From Bryopsis sp. KO-2023 (lineage: Eukaryota; Chlorophyta; Ulvophyceae; Bryopsidales; Bryopsidaceae): DNA of 64,000 nucleotides. Location: positions 4,650,001-4,714,000 of the forward strand of contig BSYQ01000001.1 in assembly GCA_030272585.1 (NCBI GenBank). The letters are read 5' to 3'. Numbering within the stretch: the stretch's first letter is position 1; every line of letters starts with the position of its first letter. The notes under the pieces were generated by a model, which ran no database searches, was not told the origin of the DNA, and was given only the letters and a program-made list of their open reading frames with translations. The position numbers and the translations under genes were made by a program. Positions 10,536 to 24,114 of this stretch are shown one piece after another.

Positions 10536-13500
10536 TTATGCCAATGCTAACCTGTTATCCCCCGCACCCCAATCGTTGATGATGCCATCGGCCGTGCTGG
10601 ATTTCCAGGTCTTATCCCATCTCTTGATTGTTCGCTTGATTTGGTCCATCACGTCGTGGTCTTTGTTCAGTTGGCTGGACCAGCCCTCCAGAACGAAAAC
10701 CGAAAACAAAACGGAGCACACCTCCCCCGGCATTATGACATGATGCTGGCGGACCAACTCCAGGCAATGCGACAGAGCATCGATTCCGGATTCATAACCC
10801 AAGGTATCGTCAGCATCTTCCGATAATGCATCGAAATGCCGAACCATGTCATCCCGGTATGCATCAGGATTGGGACATGATTGCTTCGAGCCTGATTCAT
10901 GACAGCAAAAAAATAAACACACACACACGCAACAGTAAATTCTGTGATTTTTTTCACCCATTTCAACAGTCCCCCGATGGAGTTGCAACATGTCGTGAAA
11001 CAGTACCTGCGAAAGCGAGGACGGCATTTGCAGTCGCAACCCCGTCTCGCTCCGAAACCCCTCGAAACAGGTTCAGCATGCACTTCTGCTCCTCCTGTGT
11101 CAGCTGCGTGGCCATCCCCGCATCCAGCAACACAATCTTCGGCATCGATTTCCCGGACAGGCCAATCTGGCCAGCAACCTCCTTCACTCTGCTCAACGCA
11201 CGAAGAACCCAACCACCCTCGATTTCGCCATCGCCATCCTCCCAGCTCGATTGTTTCCTATTGTTTTGATGGGCTGCATTCGTTAATTTTTGTACAGGCT
11301 GGGAGCGAGGTGTGGGGCAGTCAGACTGGGATTCGAAATTGACGAGGATGTTGCCGGGATGCAAATCCGCATGAAGCAAATTGTGATCGATGAGCATCTG
11401 GAAAAAGATGTTCGTCCCGTGCTCGGCCAATTGGTGGCCGTTTTCTGTTTCGACCTCGGTCTCGCAGATTTCCTGGACCGTCCTGCCCTGGTGGAAAGTT
11501 TCGACCAGAATGTCGGGGGTGACCAAGGGGAACAGGGGCTCGGGGAAAGTCACGGTGGCATCCTTTCGGAAGTTGTGATTGAAGCACCTGAGGTTGGCGG
11601 CCTCTATACACAGATCCACCTGCCGACCAGAACAGACTTCATAATCAATTGGCGAAACCCCAGAAGCAAAAATAAACACTTGGAATATGAGTGCCTCGGA
11701 CTAGGTCAGATGGCACCAGTAGTTAATCCAAACAGTTGGGGTTCTTACGTCATTTACACTGTGAAATTAAATCAAATAAAATTACGATACCTGCTCTGCC
11801 ATCGGTCCAGAAAACTGCTTGATCGTATCCTCCAAATTGAAGTGTCTGAATCCAGGCATGCAGCTCAAAATGGAAGTCAGCCCCAGCATGAGCTGATGAT
11901 CGGTGTGGAAGGCAACATCCACTCCTGGATGTCTGACCTGGAGAATTTCACACAAACCCAATGCTCAGAGATCATGTTTTCTTCCACTTGCCATTTTGGA
12001 GGAGACGATGTAGGTCCTTCACTGGCTCCCTTTCCCATGCAACATACAGATGGGCAGTACTATTTTTGCAGCATTATTTTTTGGCTTTGGCGGTGGCGTG
12101 TTAAGCTGAGAGAGAATATTCACAGGAGGAAACGTAAGGGAAAGTTGTTGTAGGCTCCAATGGCTTTCCAACGTTTTTGTTCAGGATTTTCTTACTTCCA
12201 ACCGTTTTCATAACGGGGACAATTCTATAACCTCCAATTTTTGAACTGCCCGAGCGACCCCACCTTGACAGCAACTTGAGTGCCTTTAGGAACCCCCGTG
12301 ACGGCAGCCCCCAAGTCGCTCAACACAGCTCTGTGAACTTGACCGATGCTTCCGCTTGCCAGAGGCTCTTTGTCAAATTCGATGAACAGATCTGCTATAG
12401 ACATGTCGAAAGCCGTTCGTATCGCTTTGTCACTCACAGCGAAACTGAACCCCACAGCAAAATTATCGGCGTCAATAAGAAACCCTTTTCCCCCTCAGAC
12501 CTCCAAAAATTCATGCACAAGCTATTGACACTTCAAACCAAGCACTGAGGGGTAATTCGTTTATTTGCTCATTGGGTAATTTGTTTATTTGCTCATTTTT
12601 TTAGCCCCCAAAACACATGGAAAATCACAAAAACTTCACTGCTAAGCAGCCTAGTATCACTTCCATCACTTCACTTAACATATTGCATAGTTTCCTTCAG
12701 TTGGGCAATGGAGAGCGCAGCCTTTCTCGCCCAGTCTGACAGAAACCACAGATTGCCAGAGTTTTAAGAAAACAAAAAAACAAAAAAAAACGTTTTTACC
12801 TGTGTGCAGGTGCGCTTGCTTGCAATTTTTCTAATTCCATGCACAGAGTTGCTGGGAACATGTCTTTTCTGGTGGCCGCCCACTGGCCCCATTTGATGAA
12901 AGCAGGGCCACACCTTTCCAGGGTGGCCCTCAATTGAGACATCCAAAAGTCCTGGCCCCATCCCAGCCAGAAGGCGAAAGGGCTCAGGACAACCAGAGGG
13001 GAAAATGCCACCGTCAGCCAGATCAACCGATACACATTAATGGCCAAGCGGGACACCTGCAGAACATAAGCACCGGAAATTGAAGCGGTGGCTAAAATCT
13101 AGAATCTGAAATAATAAACAAACGACACACACACGATGCCAATTCTCACGACTGGCCCCCAGCTACTACAGTATACTATATCAAAACAAACACACCTAGT
13201 GCATACCAAAATATAGGATTTCGTACTTTTTCTGTCTTTTTTCTGAAGGGACAAAAAACTGCTTTTGTCTTTATTATTTTTTTTTGTGCTGGATTTTCTT
13301 TTCGCAATCTGGGCCAAATCCGCCGAAAATTCATCCAATACGTAATTTGGCCAGTTGCAAGGGAAGGGTGGGTGAGAATTATTTCCAGGCCAAAGTATGT
13401 TATTTTATAATATTGTTGGGAAAAGCTTGAGCAATGACCCACCCTTCTCAGCCACGCCCTACACCAAGACAGTTGCTTATTTTGCTCTATTCTTTGCATA

Positions 13501-14729
13501 TCCTTCCAGGGATATATCGAATCACGGCTGAGAGCATCTGACGAGCTGGCCAAAACACCAACGGCAACATTAGCACAACAAACAGCAGAACACAAATCCA
13601 TTATTTTTTTTCCTTGTTTCAATGGTTTTCATAACAGTTTTGCATTTCTACTGCTCAACAAGTGAAGGATCGATGCATTGCACAATAAAACACAAACTTA
13701 ATTTTTTCTGGGTAGCACTTTCATTTTTTGTTCTTTCCCTTCCTGCAACCAAAAAAATGGACCAGATGTAGCCCATCCACTGCGAAATTAAGTGTGAGGG
13801 GCCTCTGTGTATAATGGTCTATCAACAACCTTCCGAGAAAAACTACCCCCCCAGAAATCGACGCAACATCAAATACAAAAAATCGAATTTGGGAGTTTCT
13901 TGGTTTTTTTTTTGCCATAAGGAACGGACCTCATGCTGCTGGCCATTTGTGCCACCACCAGACCCAGCATGCGGGGCACATGGGCCCCCACAGTGTTCAA
14001 TGATGTTATGGTCGCGACAGTTGCCCAGCGACCCCCCATTAGGCTTCCAAAATTTGGAACGTAACTGCCGTAGTTTCTGAACATGGTGGAAACGATCAAC
14101 CATCGTTCAGCGGGCCAAGACATCCCCCGCACATTCTGCAAAATACACACAAAACAAAAAGTTGCCGATAAGACAAAATACCACCATGCTTTTTTTTTCC
14201 ATTCTTTGTTTTCTTGCATTTTGTTTTGTATTTTTTATTTACTTTAATTTTTATGTTGTTATATTCGGATTCAGGGTCATTTTCTTTCTTCTTTGCGCAT
14301 TGGTATTTCAACAACTAAACCAATCGATGTCCGTAACTTCCCTTTTCCATTTCAAATTTTCCTCAGAAAAAAAATAATAATAAAAAAATCACTCACCCAT
14401 GCCGGCCCCCACGGCCCTTGCCACAGGAAGTGATTTGACAATGCTTGCTGATGGATCGCTCTGGTCCAGTCCGCCACCCCATCCTTCCAACCGCATGCGC
14501 TGGAATTGTGCATTCCACGGCTTCCTCTGACCAAACCTTGCCAGCCGGAGTGCGGCGACATCCCTGTCGATTTGCTGAACACTCTGAATCCCTGGAGGCT
14601 GGTGGGGGCAAACATCGTGGTGTGGCTGTGACCGCCCCATTGCAGGGTGGTGGGAAGCTGGCGGGAGGAATGTGCGCAACTTGCGGCGCCCTGCAATTTC
14701 CGACCCTGCAGCAGCAGCCTTCGTAACAT
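10536..14729 (-). CDS. ABC1/ADCK (UbiB-family) atypical kinase, ADCK2-like
   Basis: Exons on minus: 14729-14397, 14135-about 13959, 13056-12800, 12444-12264, 11937-11791, 11619-11007 and 10891-10536, giving about 687 residues. UbiB-family hallmarks appear in order: the KxGQ motif (IKWGQ, near 225-228), the Ala-rich loop that replaces the Gly-rich loop (LASGSIGQVHRA, 284-295), the VAVK lysine (near 316), the catalytic HADLHPGN box (448-455) and DAG in place of DFG (LLDAGM, near 531). About 70 residues of low-complexity insert separate the last two. The Arg/Ser-rich N-terminus (MLRRLLLQGRKLQG) looks like a mitochondrial or plastid presequence. Family members act in quinone biosynthesis and lipid homeostasis in organelles. 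The donor of exon 2 is uncertain: the stronger-looking site at 13930 breaks the phase, whereas one near 13959 keeps it, so a small extra exon may be missing. Confidence 0.88.
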
Positions 14730-16146
14730 CTTACAGGATTTCTTTTCCTGCAATAGTCAAACCGACAGAAACAGAAACAGAAATTACATGTTGTCAAACC
14801 GACACACTTTAATAAAGATTAAAAAAAAGAACGAAAAACACACACACACATTGAGCAAATCTTGAATATATTTCGTTTGCTGCTCAAGTCCATGAAGGAC
14901 ATCGGGTGTGGTGCATTTAATTGCACTTGAATAAAATAAATAAATAAATAAATAAATGAGATGTAGGCTGGAAGGTGCTGCCAGCGAAGCGGTCGCTCGT
15001 ATCAAAGCCACACACACCATCTCTATTGAGACAAATTACCGCCCCGGTTCCACCAAATTAAATAAATAAAATCTCCACTCCAACGCATATAGACGGAAGA
15101 CGCAACGGCCGTGCAAAAACCGTGCAAACACAGACAAGGGGCGTCCCGATTGCCAAGCTTGCAGGGAAAATCGCTTCGAAAATGCCAACACATAATATCT
15201 CTTGCCCAATCCCAACCTAATCCCAAGCGAGAACGACTCGGAGAAAGCAGCACTTGCACTCCCCGCCGCGACGCCACGCCCAACCAATTCAAACAAACGA
15301 CAAAAACGTTGCCCATTCCAGTGAAGGCATTCAGGAAAAAACCCTAGACACCCCAATTAACCCCCCGACATATCCTCACCAGAAGTTTGTATTTCTGCTC
15401 AAGCGTTCGTGATGAGGATATCCTCAACTATTATCGCAGTTCACACTCTGGATGAAGCGAGCAACCGCCAAGTCTGCGAAAGACTTGTCCACTTGCACAC
15501 CCCAGGATCAGCTCGAGTAAAAATCTGTTGGAAGCTGAAGGGTGGGTGGGTGCTGAGTGTGTGTGTGTACGATCTTCTTCAAGTTCTCGATAGATTCCTG
15601 CATTTGGCTGCCATCGAGGATTCCACAGCAGGAGAATAGCGTCATCCCCAGGGCCTCCGACCTTACTGTCGTGATTCTTGATCGAATGTAGTCACGCACG
15701 TTGTGTTGAAGATCCAAACGCACGCCGCCTGTTGCCTCAGTGCGGAAAATGGGTGATCTTTCGCTCGAATCGAGAGAACCCAGACCGCCGATCGCACCTT
15801 TCCAATTGGAAGAAGGAGAGGATGTCTACGAGTTTTCGGACGTTCCACTGTTTCCAGGCGGAAGGCAAGCCAGCTGAATTGATTGATTTGCCCAAAACAT
15901 CAGTCATAGGGATCTGTGGGATACAGGGCAGGGATCTTGACATTCAATCAGTTCGCTGCTAATGCTGAAAAAACATATTTTTTTTCTGTGGACTCCAGCC
16001 GGCCTAGGACATTCTCTGAGAGGATAAGGGGCTGCCCATGGAAAAATATTGGTGGGTAATTCTGACTGTTGGCAACCCAGTGAAAATTTAATTCATCTCT
16101 TTTCGTTCCCTTCACTTTTGCTCAAGGCCTTACTCCTGGTTGATAA
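14730..16146. promoter_or_regulatory. Shared upstream region of divergent ABC1-kinase and GGT genes
   Basis: The ABC1 kinase starts at 14729 on minus and gamma-glutamyl transpeptidase at 16147 on plus, so their promoters must lie here. An (AAAT)n microsatellite occupies about 14930-14957. Some minus-strand open frames between 15400 and 15943 look mildly protein-like but could not be spliced in phase. No specific promoter motif is claimed. Confidence 0.4.
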
Positions 16147-19100
16147 ATGTCCAGCAAACAAATTCGATGTTTTTTTCCAGCCTCCATCGTGGTGGTCATA
16201 ATCCTTTTCCTAATTGTGGTTCTGGTGGTGGGTGCCACCTGGAAATCCAAATCCTCTCCAAAGAACGAGACCCCTGAAACTGGCAATTCCACCTGTGCCT
16301 CCCAAAACATCGACCCCAATATCATCTTCGACTTGGATTTCGATTTTCAAAACAAGCCCCGGAAGGTGGAAGTCGAAAATGGGGCGGTGGCTGCCGATCA
16401 TTCGAGGTGTTCAGACATGGGCTTGGACATCCTGAAGGTGCAGGGAAATTTCAACAATAACCTTTCAAGATTTTGTTTCCAGTTTCAGTTTCAGTTTCAG
16501 TTTTTTGTTCTTTTTAAGATTGTAATTGTTATTGGGAGTTTTTTTTTGGGGGGCTACAATTGTCTTATAATGGTGTATTGCAGAAAGGTGGGAATGCTGT
16601 TGATTCGATGGTCACCACCACTCTGTGCCAGGGCATCATGAGCCCTACTGCCAGTGGAATCGGTGGGGGTGCGTTCATTGTCATAAGAATGGGCAATGGA
16701 AGTGCCTCGGTTATCGATGCAAGGGAAACTGCTCCAGCCGGAGCTACCCAGGATATGTTCAACGGTAAAAAAATAAAAAAGAATTGCAAGAGTACCTGTT
16801 GCAAAGACCCCCCAAAGCGCAACAATTAATGCCACATGTAAAAGAATTCTAACTTTTGCTGTAAGGACAGAGTGAGAAATCTGAATGAAAGTTACGATAT
16901 CTTCTTCGGCCGCTTCCCTTTTTGCCCCGTAGCTTGAATCAAATGGACTATGATTTCTGGACCCAATTTTCTTTACTTAATTATTGAGTATGTTTTGCAT
17001 ACATCAGCCGTCAGTCATATCAGCTCAACACCCACAAAAGCAATCAGTGTCATAATAGAATGTTTGGACATCAAGTCACCAAAGCAACAAGGAAAGTTTC
17101 GATTTCCCCCCCCCCTACCCATCCTTGCTTGTTTCCGAGGTGAATGCAATTTAAGTGCTTTTTGTTCTCCTCTAAATTTTCTCAGGCACTCGTAAAATGG
17201 CTTTCCGGTCTGGAGGATTGGCAGTTGGGGTCCCTCTTGAACTGAAAGGCTTGGAAATGGCGCACAAGAAGTACGGCCGACTGCCATGGGCCACGCTGTT
17301 CGAACCAGTTTATGACATCGCCGAAAACGGATTCGAAGTGCATCCTTATCTGGCGAGATTCCTCACAGGCCTCATAAGCCTTGTCCTCGTGAGTTGCTGA
17401 CTTGCATTTTTGTTATTTTGTTAATTTTTTTTTTTGCACTTGGAAATGGTTGGGTTTTGTGTAACCATGGAGCAGTCGGTCAGGGAAAGAATTCCCGCAT
17501 TGCAATACGCTGCTGAATGTTCTGTTGTGAGAATAACCTGAATGGTATTCATTGCCAGCCGAGAAAAGCAGTGCGGGAAGCATTTTATATCAAAGATGGA
17601 CCTCTTTGGCGACCCCCCCGAGTGGGGGAAGTGTGTTGCAAGCGCCCAGGCCTCGCCAAATCCCTAAGAAAAGGTGAGTACAATTTCACACAGCAGCATA
17701 TCATTGTGTTCGAATGTGTCAGCGTTCGTCTCTCCCCTCCCCTGCATTGTATTCCGTTGAAAAACTTTTTGGGTGGTGGAAATCGGTAAGACCTCTCCTT
17801 TTTGCAGAAATAATGGTGGTGTTTCTCAGTAACGAATGCATTGATGGGTGTGTTGCAATCAGCTGCGGAGGATGGCGTGGATGCGCTGTACAAAGACATC
17901 GCCCAGCCACTGGTGGATGCGATCGCTGCTGACAATTTCTTTCCAGGGGTCATGACTGTTGATGACATTCTGAATGCGAAACCGGTTATGAAGGAGCCGC
18001 TGCGGGCATCCGTTTTTGGGATGGAAGTGCTGACAATGCCCCTGCCATCTTCAGCAGCCGCCGTGGTGACCGCATTGAAACTCTTGGACATTCTCGAATG
18101 GCCGGAGGGGGATTTGCTGCGATATCATTGGCTGGTGGGTTTCGAATCAATTTTGGTATATGTATGTGTGTTTAGTTTTGCATCATGTTTGGATTTTCGA
18201 TGTACGATGCCAGGGTGGTTTTGCTAGCCCAGATTCAAATTCTGGCTGTTTCCAAGAACAGCCAGAAGTCCAGAACATCAAAAAATGTGTCTGTTGAAAA
18301 AAATGGCCGATTTTATATTTTGCCAGGTAGAAGCTTGCAAGACCATGTTTGCTCTGCGGATGCGCTTTGGGGATCCCACATCTGACAATGAACGAAAATT
18401 AAACGAGATGGTGAAAACAGTCCTTCAGGATGACTTCGTCAAGGAGCTCAAGTACGAAGCGCTTGCTCACTGCCGATTATTTCTAATGTCAAATTTTTAA
18501 CAGATAATAGATAATGCCCCCTCCCCCCCAACCACCACCCCCCAAAAAAACGCGAAACCACCACTCCTGTCTAAAATGTAAGCTTCGGCGTTGGAACTAT
18601 TTTTAGAATCACCGATCCTTGAAAAGAATGAAAGCCATGGCATGAAAGAGTGAGTGAAAGTGTGATTTTTTTTTCTGCTCCTTTTCTTAGAGCAAATTTA
18701 GATGAGGCCAAGACCCAGGAAAGGGAGGCGTACGGTGGGCAATTCAATTCCAGCGGCGGCTCGACACTCGAGGACCATGGAACAGCCCACATCTCAATCA
18801 TCGACAAAGACAGAAACGCAGTCGCAATCACAAGCACAGTGAACACAGGTCTGGGATCGCTGGTGTATTCGGAAGCCGCTGGTGTGCTGCTCAACAATGA
18901 AATGGGTGACTTCACAAGGCCAGATACACTGAAGGATGGAGGTGTCCCTCCATCAGGTAACCCACAGGCTAGTGGCGATCATCGTTTCTGTTTTGTTTTT
19001 CTCGTGGAAGAATGTTAAGCTGTTCGAAGGGTAAATTAACCAGGGATGTTCACTGAGGTGGGGTCGTGGTTCGTCCCCCACTGGTTATTAGGGTGGGGGA

Positions 19101-19914
19101 ACTGAAAAACTTTTTTCCCACGTCTTTTTTTTCTCCTGAAATGAAAAATCAAGAGAGTTTGCCTTCCCAGCCATATTTTTGTTTCTTTTTCTGTATCCGT
19201 TGAGATGCAGTTGTTTTATGGTGTGTTGTTTTTTGTTTTTTTTTTGGGGGGGGGGGTGGCAGACGTCAATCTTATCGCACCAGGGAAAAAGCCGGTGTCA
19301 TCAATGTCACCGATGATTTTCGTAAAAGATGGGAAAGTCAGGGAAGTTTTGGGGGGGGCTGGCGGCATCTTGATCATGACATCTGTCTTGCAAGCTGCAT
19401 TCCGATCACTGAAACTGAACGAAGACCCCAAAGCCTCCGTATCGGATCCGATGTTGCATCATCAGCTGGACCACGATCGTGTGTCGCTCGAGACGCTCCG
19501 GACACCTGCTGGAATATCCGTAAATCCTAAGGTCAAAGAATATCTGGAAGGAAAGGTATTGTTGGGGAGGGTTTGGAGGGAAGGGGGCTTAGTCATATGT
19601 TCCTTGTTTCAGCACCCGGAGCTGTTCTCATACTGACATTGATTCTGACAGCTGATATCAGTGCAGACACCACCCATTGCATATACATGCAATTGTGCCT
19701 CTTGGACATCCACGTTGCTGTTGATTCCATGTTCTCTGTCTTGTTTCCCCTTGAATTTTTTTTGCTGTTTTGCTTTCGTGTCTGTCAGGGGAACACAGTC
19801 GTGGAGACTCGTTATGGCGGCCATGCAGTGCAACTGATCACGGTCGATCCAGAAACGGATAGAATATCAGCCGTGTCTGAACCTCGGAAAGATGGGGCAC
19901 CTGCTGGATATTAA
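16147..19914 (+). CDS. GGT: Gamma-glutamyl transpeptidase (membrane-anchored)
   Basis: Nine exons: 16147-16437, 16584-16764, 17186-17388, 17559-17673, 17863-18134, 18327-18451, 18691-18956, 19263-19555 and 19789-19914. They total 1,872 nt and 623 residues, close to the usual eukaryotic length. Residues 12-32 form one uncleaved membrane anchor (IVVVIILFLIVVLVVG), giving a type II protein with the catalytic part outside or in a vacuole. Family blocks follow: NGAVAADH, GGNAVDS, SGIGGGAF, DARETAPA, then the nucleophile Thr427 in DHGTAH, which becomes the N-terminus of the small subunit after self-cleavage. Further blocks are NEMGDFT, PVSSMSP and GGAGG. The enzyme hydrolyses or transfers the gamma-glutamyl group of glutathione and its conjugates. 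The usual PSSGG block reads PSSAA here. The start ATG is the only one upstream of the anchor in this exon. Confidence 0.95.
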
Positions 19915-20864
19915 ACCAGAGTCCACAAGATTCGCTGTAGGAAGTTGCACCCATGAATTTTGGCTTTCCCAAATGTGAAAAGACAAAAAATGACCTTATC
20001 GATGCAAAAGTTTCCGTGATATGCTTTTGGGGGGACATCGCGGACCATTTGTAAATCCATCTATCAAATTTCTGGTCTGGGAATATGGTTTCGGAGCGAA
20101 TTTGAAAATGATCTTCAAAGAAGGAACTTCTTACATGGGTCCCAGGCACAAAGAAATACTCTTTTTTCCCAAAAAATCAACTTCGCGAAACCGTTCAATT
20201 TTATAAAAGATGCAGAACATGCGAGGAGCTGTAGTGGACCCGATCAGGATGGTAGTGATGAGAACAATGATGGAAGATGTCCCTGAATGGAGTCATGACA
20301 GTTTGCTACAGGGTGGTCAGGATTCTGGCCAAGTCTGGGGACTTTGAACTAATGTTGAGCCATTCAGTATGAAACCCGCTTTGGAGAACTGAGGGATGAT
20401 ATAATTTGTATTGGTATTTGTGATAACATGCAAGAGTTACAAATGAATACAACTCGAAAAGGACCTTGACCGACAAGTAATCCTCCCACAACTCATCAAA
20501 AAGAGAAACAGAGTGCTGTGCAATTCAAGCATCCAAACGGAAGGTGGCTTCAATTCCGCAGAAAACCAGGAACTCCACTGATACTATTGCTGCCATCAAA
20601 GCCACAAACCACCCACCAATGTACATGCCAGGATGTCCAGCTGCCGAAAAAGGAGGAAAAAAAAAAGAAAGAAAAGCACAAGCGGATTCAAAGACGAAAC
20701 CCTAAATGAACCTCCCAAACCCCCTTAGCTAAAATAACCGCCATCCCCCACCCACCCCAAAAAAAACAAAAATTCAATTTAAAAAAAAACAGCTACTCAC
20801 CCTCCCATCAAATTACCCTTTGATCAATGTTGACCTGTAAAAAAAAGCAAAGCTGCACCCCTGC
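19915..20864. other. Convergent 3' flanks of GGT and dymeclin
   Basis: Two genes end towards each other here, so this sequence is mostly 3' untranslated DNA. It is A-rich near 20640-20850. I see no additional gene. Confidence 0.5.
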
Positions 20865-23800
20865 CTAACTACTCTCCTCTATTTCATGGATGCCGTTCGC
20901 TGGCTGTGTAATAGGTGCTGCTGCAGGCGGTGGTGGTGGTGCATTCGGTATGTCGACCGAGAAACTGTCACTCCCCTGTGTGCTGGGGGCTGGACCCCCC
21001 CCTTCCACCGAATGCCCAAAAAGAACGATACTGGACATGCTCCAGGGCACCTCCGATTGCGAAACTATCGAAGTCCACACCAGAGGTATGAAAAACTCTT
21101 CGGGGGATTGCTCCTCCTCGTAGGAGAATTTGAGCTCCGGGAAAGGCCGCAATCGTTCCGTTCTCCAAGACCTTGAGCTGCTTTTCACAACCTCCAATAC
21201 TCGCTCGACGCCCCAGTTCACTCCCGGCTGCAGATCCTTCGCCTCGTCGATTCGAGCATTGAAAAACTCGGGGACCAACTGGGGGCAGCAAAGAACACAG
21301 TCAAGGATGCACAGTTCGTTAATAGGTCAGACATGCATGCACTCCTCTATTAATGTTAAAAGTCTTTCCTTGTCAGGGTGTGCTCCTCCCCGAGCAATTA
21401 GGGGAAAATGCCATGCATAGCAGAGGAACCCTATTGATCTACATGTCGATTTCACCCCACACTCCATCCCAAACGAGGATTTTTATTTATTTTTTTCATT
21501 TCAAGGACCAACCTGAATGTTCTGGAGCACATCCTCAAACTGCGGGAACCGTCGCAAATCTTCCAACACATTCTGCCTGTGCAGAATCGCATACACCAGT
21601 TCCGGATTGGAGGGCAAGCTCGTTGCGACGATTCCATTGATCAACTCCAACAATATCCTCAAAAAGTCGTTCACGAACTGCAACTGAAACCCAGCATCGT
21701 TCGAATCCATCGAGCTGACGGGCCCCACAGGCAGGCTCGTTTTCCCTGACAATTTGACGTATTTCCGTCCGAGCAGCTCCACCAGGGACAGAAGCCGTTG
21801 AGCAGCATGAGAGCTCAAGCCGGTGGCTGACCCAGCCAGATTAGTCAACGCGGCAATGGTGTTTGTGTGCAGATAAATGTCTCTCATATTTGCCAAATTC
21901 TGGTGAGCCGTACGTAGCAGAATGATGATCAAAAAGCTGCCTAAGGATGTCCTCCCCAGCGGCCGCTCCTTGTACCATTCCAGCCCCGAAACGAACGTCC
22001 GATGAATGTTGGACCCAAAGGAAGCATCCTGGCTCAATATCAGCAAAATGATGGAGAGGAGGTACAGCTCGGATTGATTCTGGGAGTTCACGTTGTACAT
22101 GACCCTCAACACGGGGATGAGCAAGGTCTCCAGGTCGCTTCGGACCAGCACATACTCACGGAAGGGCTGACAGGATTGCAAGAGTTGGTACAGCAGCAAG
22201 GTCGTCCTCTCATCGACGATGGTCAACCCCAGAGCCTCGTACAGCGCCCCATAGGAGACTGACGGATTCGAACCCATGACAGGGCCTGATTTGGGGGTTT
22301 CCTCGCCCCCCAGGTAAGCAACATCCGTCAGATCAGCGAGGGCTGCCTTGAATGGGTTGCGTGTGGGTGCTTGAGGAGCATGATTGACCAAAGCCAGGAG
22401 CAACAGCTGTGCTGAATCCGCCAGCGGGCTGGTGGGAATGCCCGATTCGGAGCCGACGAGGAACTGATATGCAGCCACGGGCAGCCAGAAAACAGTTGCT
22501 GAAACAGATGGGCCAAGCAACCAATATCACGAGCGAATGCAGGACAATCCTATGGCGCGGTTTTGATACATTAAAAAAAAGATCATATTTTTTTTATTTT
22601 TTTCCCTAGAGAAAACAGAATTGTTCCTCACTTTTTTAGGGTAAGATGATCACGGCTTCACTGGCCAAAACACACTCTAAAAAAAGTGGGATTTTACATG
22701 CACCCAACCAGTTAAGGGGTTAAAGGGTTGAAAAAAATAAAAAGCTACGTGATTTCCCACTTGTGCGTTTTGTTTTGTTTTGGGGGAGAGAGGAATGTAC
22801 CTGCAGCACTTCGCACGTATCGTAACACCCCTTGTTGATTTTCAGGTCGTTTGAACACCGACACCCCTGCCGGCACCACAGGTCTCTGGACGAACCAACC
22901 CATCAAGGTTTGCAGAATTGCTCCAGCAACATCCCCGTGCTTCATGAGATTATCCGTGACGGGGTGGGTCCCCTCAGGTGCACTCACTAGCGGAATGAAC
23001 AGCTGGGTGGAGCACCCCACCAACAGAAGCCTGACGGCTTCGAGTTGCAACAGGTAAGCAGGTCCAGAGATATTGCTACCGACAATCACTTCCACCATGG
23101 ACTCTACCAATTTACGGAGCAGCCCAACTTGTTCTGTGAAAATTTGGAATATGAAAAAGTTCGATCAGCCATAATTGACAAACAGGCAGCCGATCTGGGT
23201 GTGTTTTTTCCAGCGTTTTTTTGTTTCATATCGTTAAAGGCAGTACTTCAGCTTCATCTCATTTTCAGGATTTTGATTCTCAGATGCCTATGTGTTGGTG
23301 CTGACCTGCTGCTGATGGATCTGTCGTCGCAACCAGCCCCAGTTGAGTTCCATCGATGAACGACCTGAGTTCCGGTCCAGGCAGCTTTTCCACCAAATCT
23401 TTCAGGAGAAATCTCAACAGGCAAATTGAATTGGCAGCCAGAAGCAAGGGCTCCGCTTCTCGGCACGCTTTGACGGTCCCAATCACTCGCAGAATAAGCT
23501 TGTGGAAATTTTGGGTGGTTCGACTGTTCACCACTGGACTCCCACGAGAAAAAACAAACAAACAAACTCCCCTCAAACTCTGATTTCCCTGATACGTAAT
23601 ATGGCTGGCTTTTTTTCGATCAGAAATATGCCAGGAGTTTCACAAGTCTTTCTGGAAAATTTTGGATAAATGTTCAGGTTTGGGAGGAACCTCATTTTCC
23701 AATAATATCCGAGAAAAAAAGAAGAGTAAAGACGTCAAACCCCTGTTTCTTCCCTCCAGCCATACAGGGCATCCCTTCTGGACAGAACCACCTGAAAGCA

Positions 23801-24024
23801 ACATCCATTTAGGTCCATTTTGGGGAATTCAACTCACCAATTTGCTGGCAGAAAGGCGCCAGAAACTGACCCACTTCAACGGGATCCAAACTGGACAGCT
23901 GCACGGGGAAGCTAGCCAATCGCAGCCAGAAGGTGTCCGAATACTCGATAGAAGTGGGCCCAGCCAACCGAACCAGGAGTTTCCTGTGTGAGGACAGAGC
24001 CTGGCGGGAAACGCCCCCACCCAT
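20865..24024 (-). CDS. DYM: Dymeclin family Golgi protein
   Basis: Five exons on minus: 24024-23838, 23533-23306, 23127-22801, 22498-21513 and 21278-20865, total 2,142 nt and 713 residues; human dymeclin is about 670. The protein starts MGGGVSRQ, so Gly2 is a likely myristoylation site, as in the animal protein. It continues with the typical N-terminal block (YSDTFWLRLASFP) and a long helical armadillo-like body (for example LLPVLRVMYNV-type helices encoded by exon 4). Near the C-terminus it has the conserved YEEEQSPEEFFIPLVW block, followed by a Pro/Ala-rich tail. Dymeclin is a peripheral Golgi and cytosolic protein needed for Golgi organisation and secretion. It is divergently arranged with the bS18 gene, 284 bases between start codons. 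Confidence 0.96.
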
Positions 24025-24083
24025 CGCTCAAGGCCGAGCCAACAGGAGCACCGCGATTGCAACGACACTAAATGGCCCCTCGA

Positions 24084-24114
<31 letters not shown>

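Noticed and set aside
15400-15943. Minus-strand open frames (starting MSRSLPCIPQIPMTDV at 15943 and a second block around 15730-15550) that look mildly protein-like
   Set aside because: Donor and acceptor phases do not match, the third block has no good frame, and no family is recognised. Left as part of the divergent promoter region.
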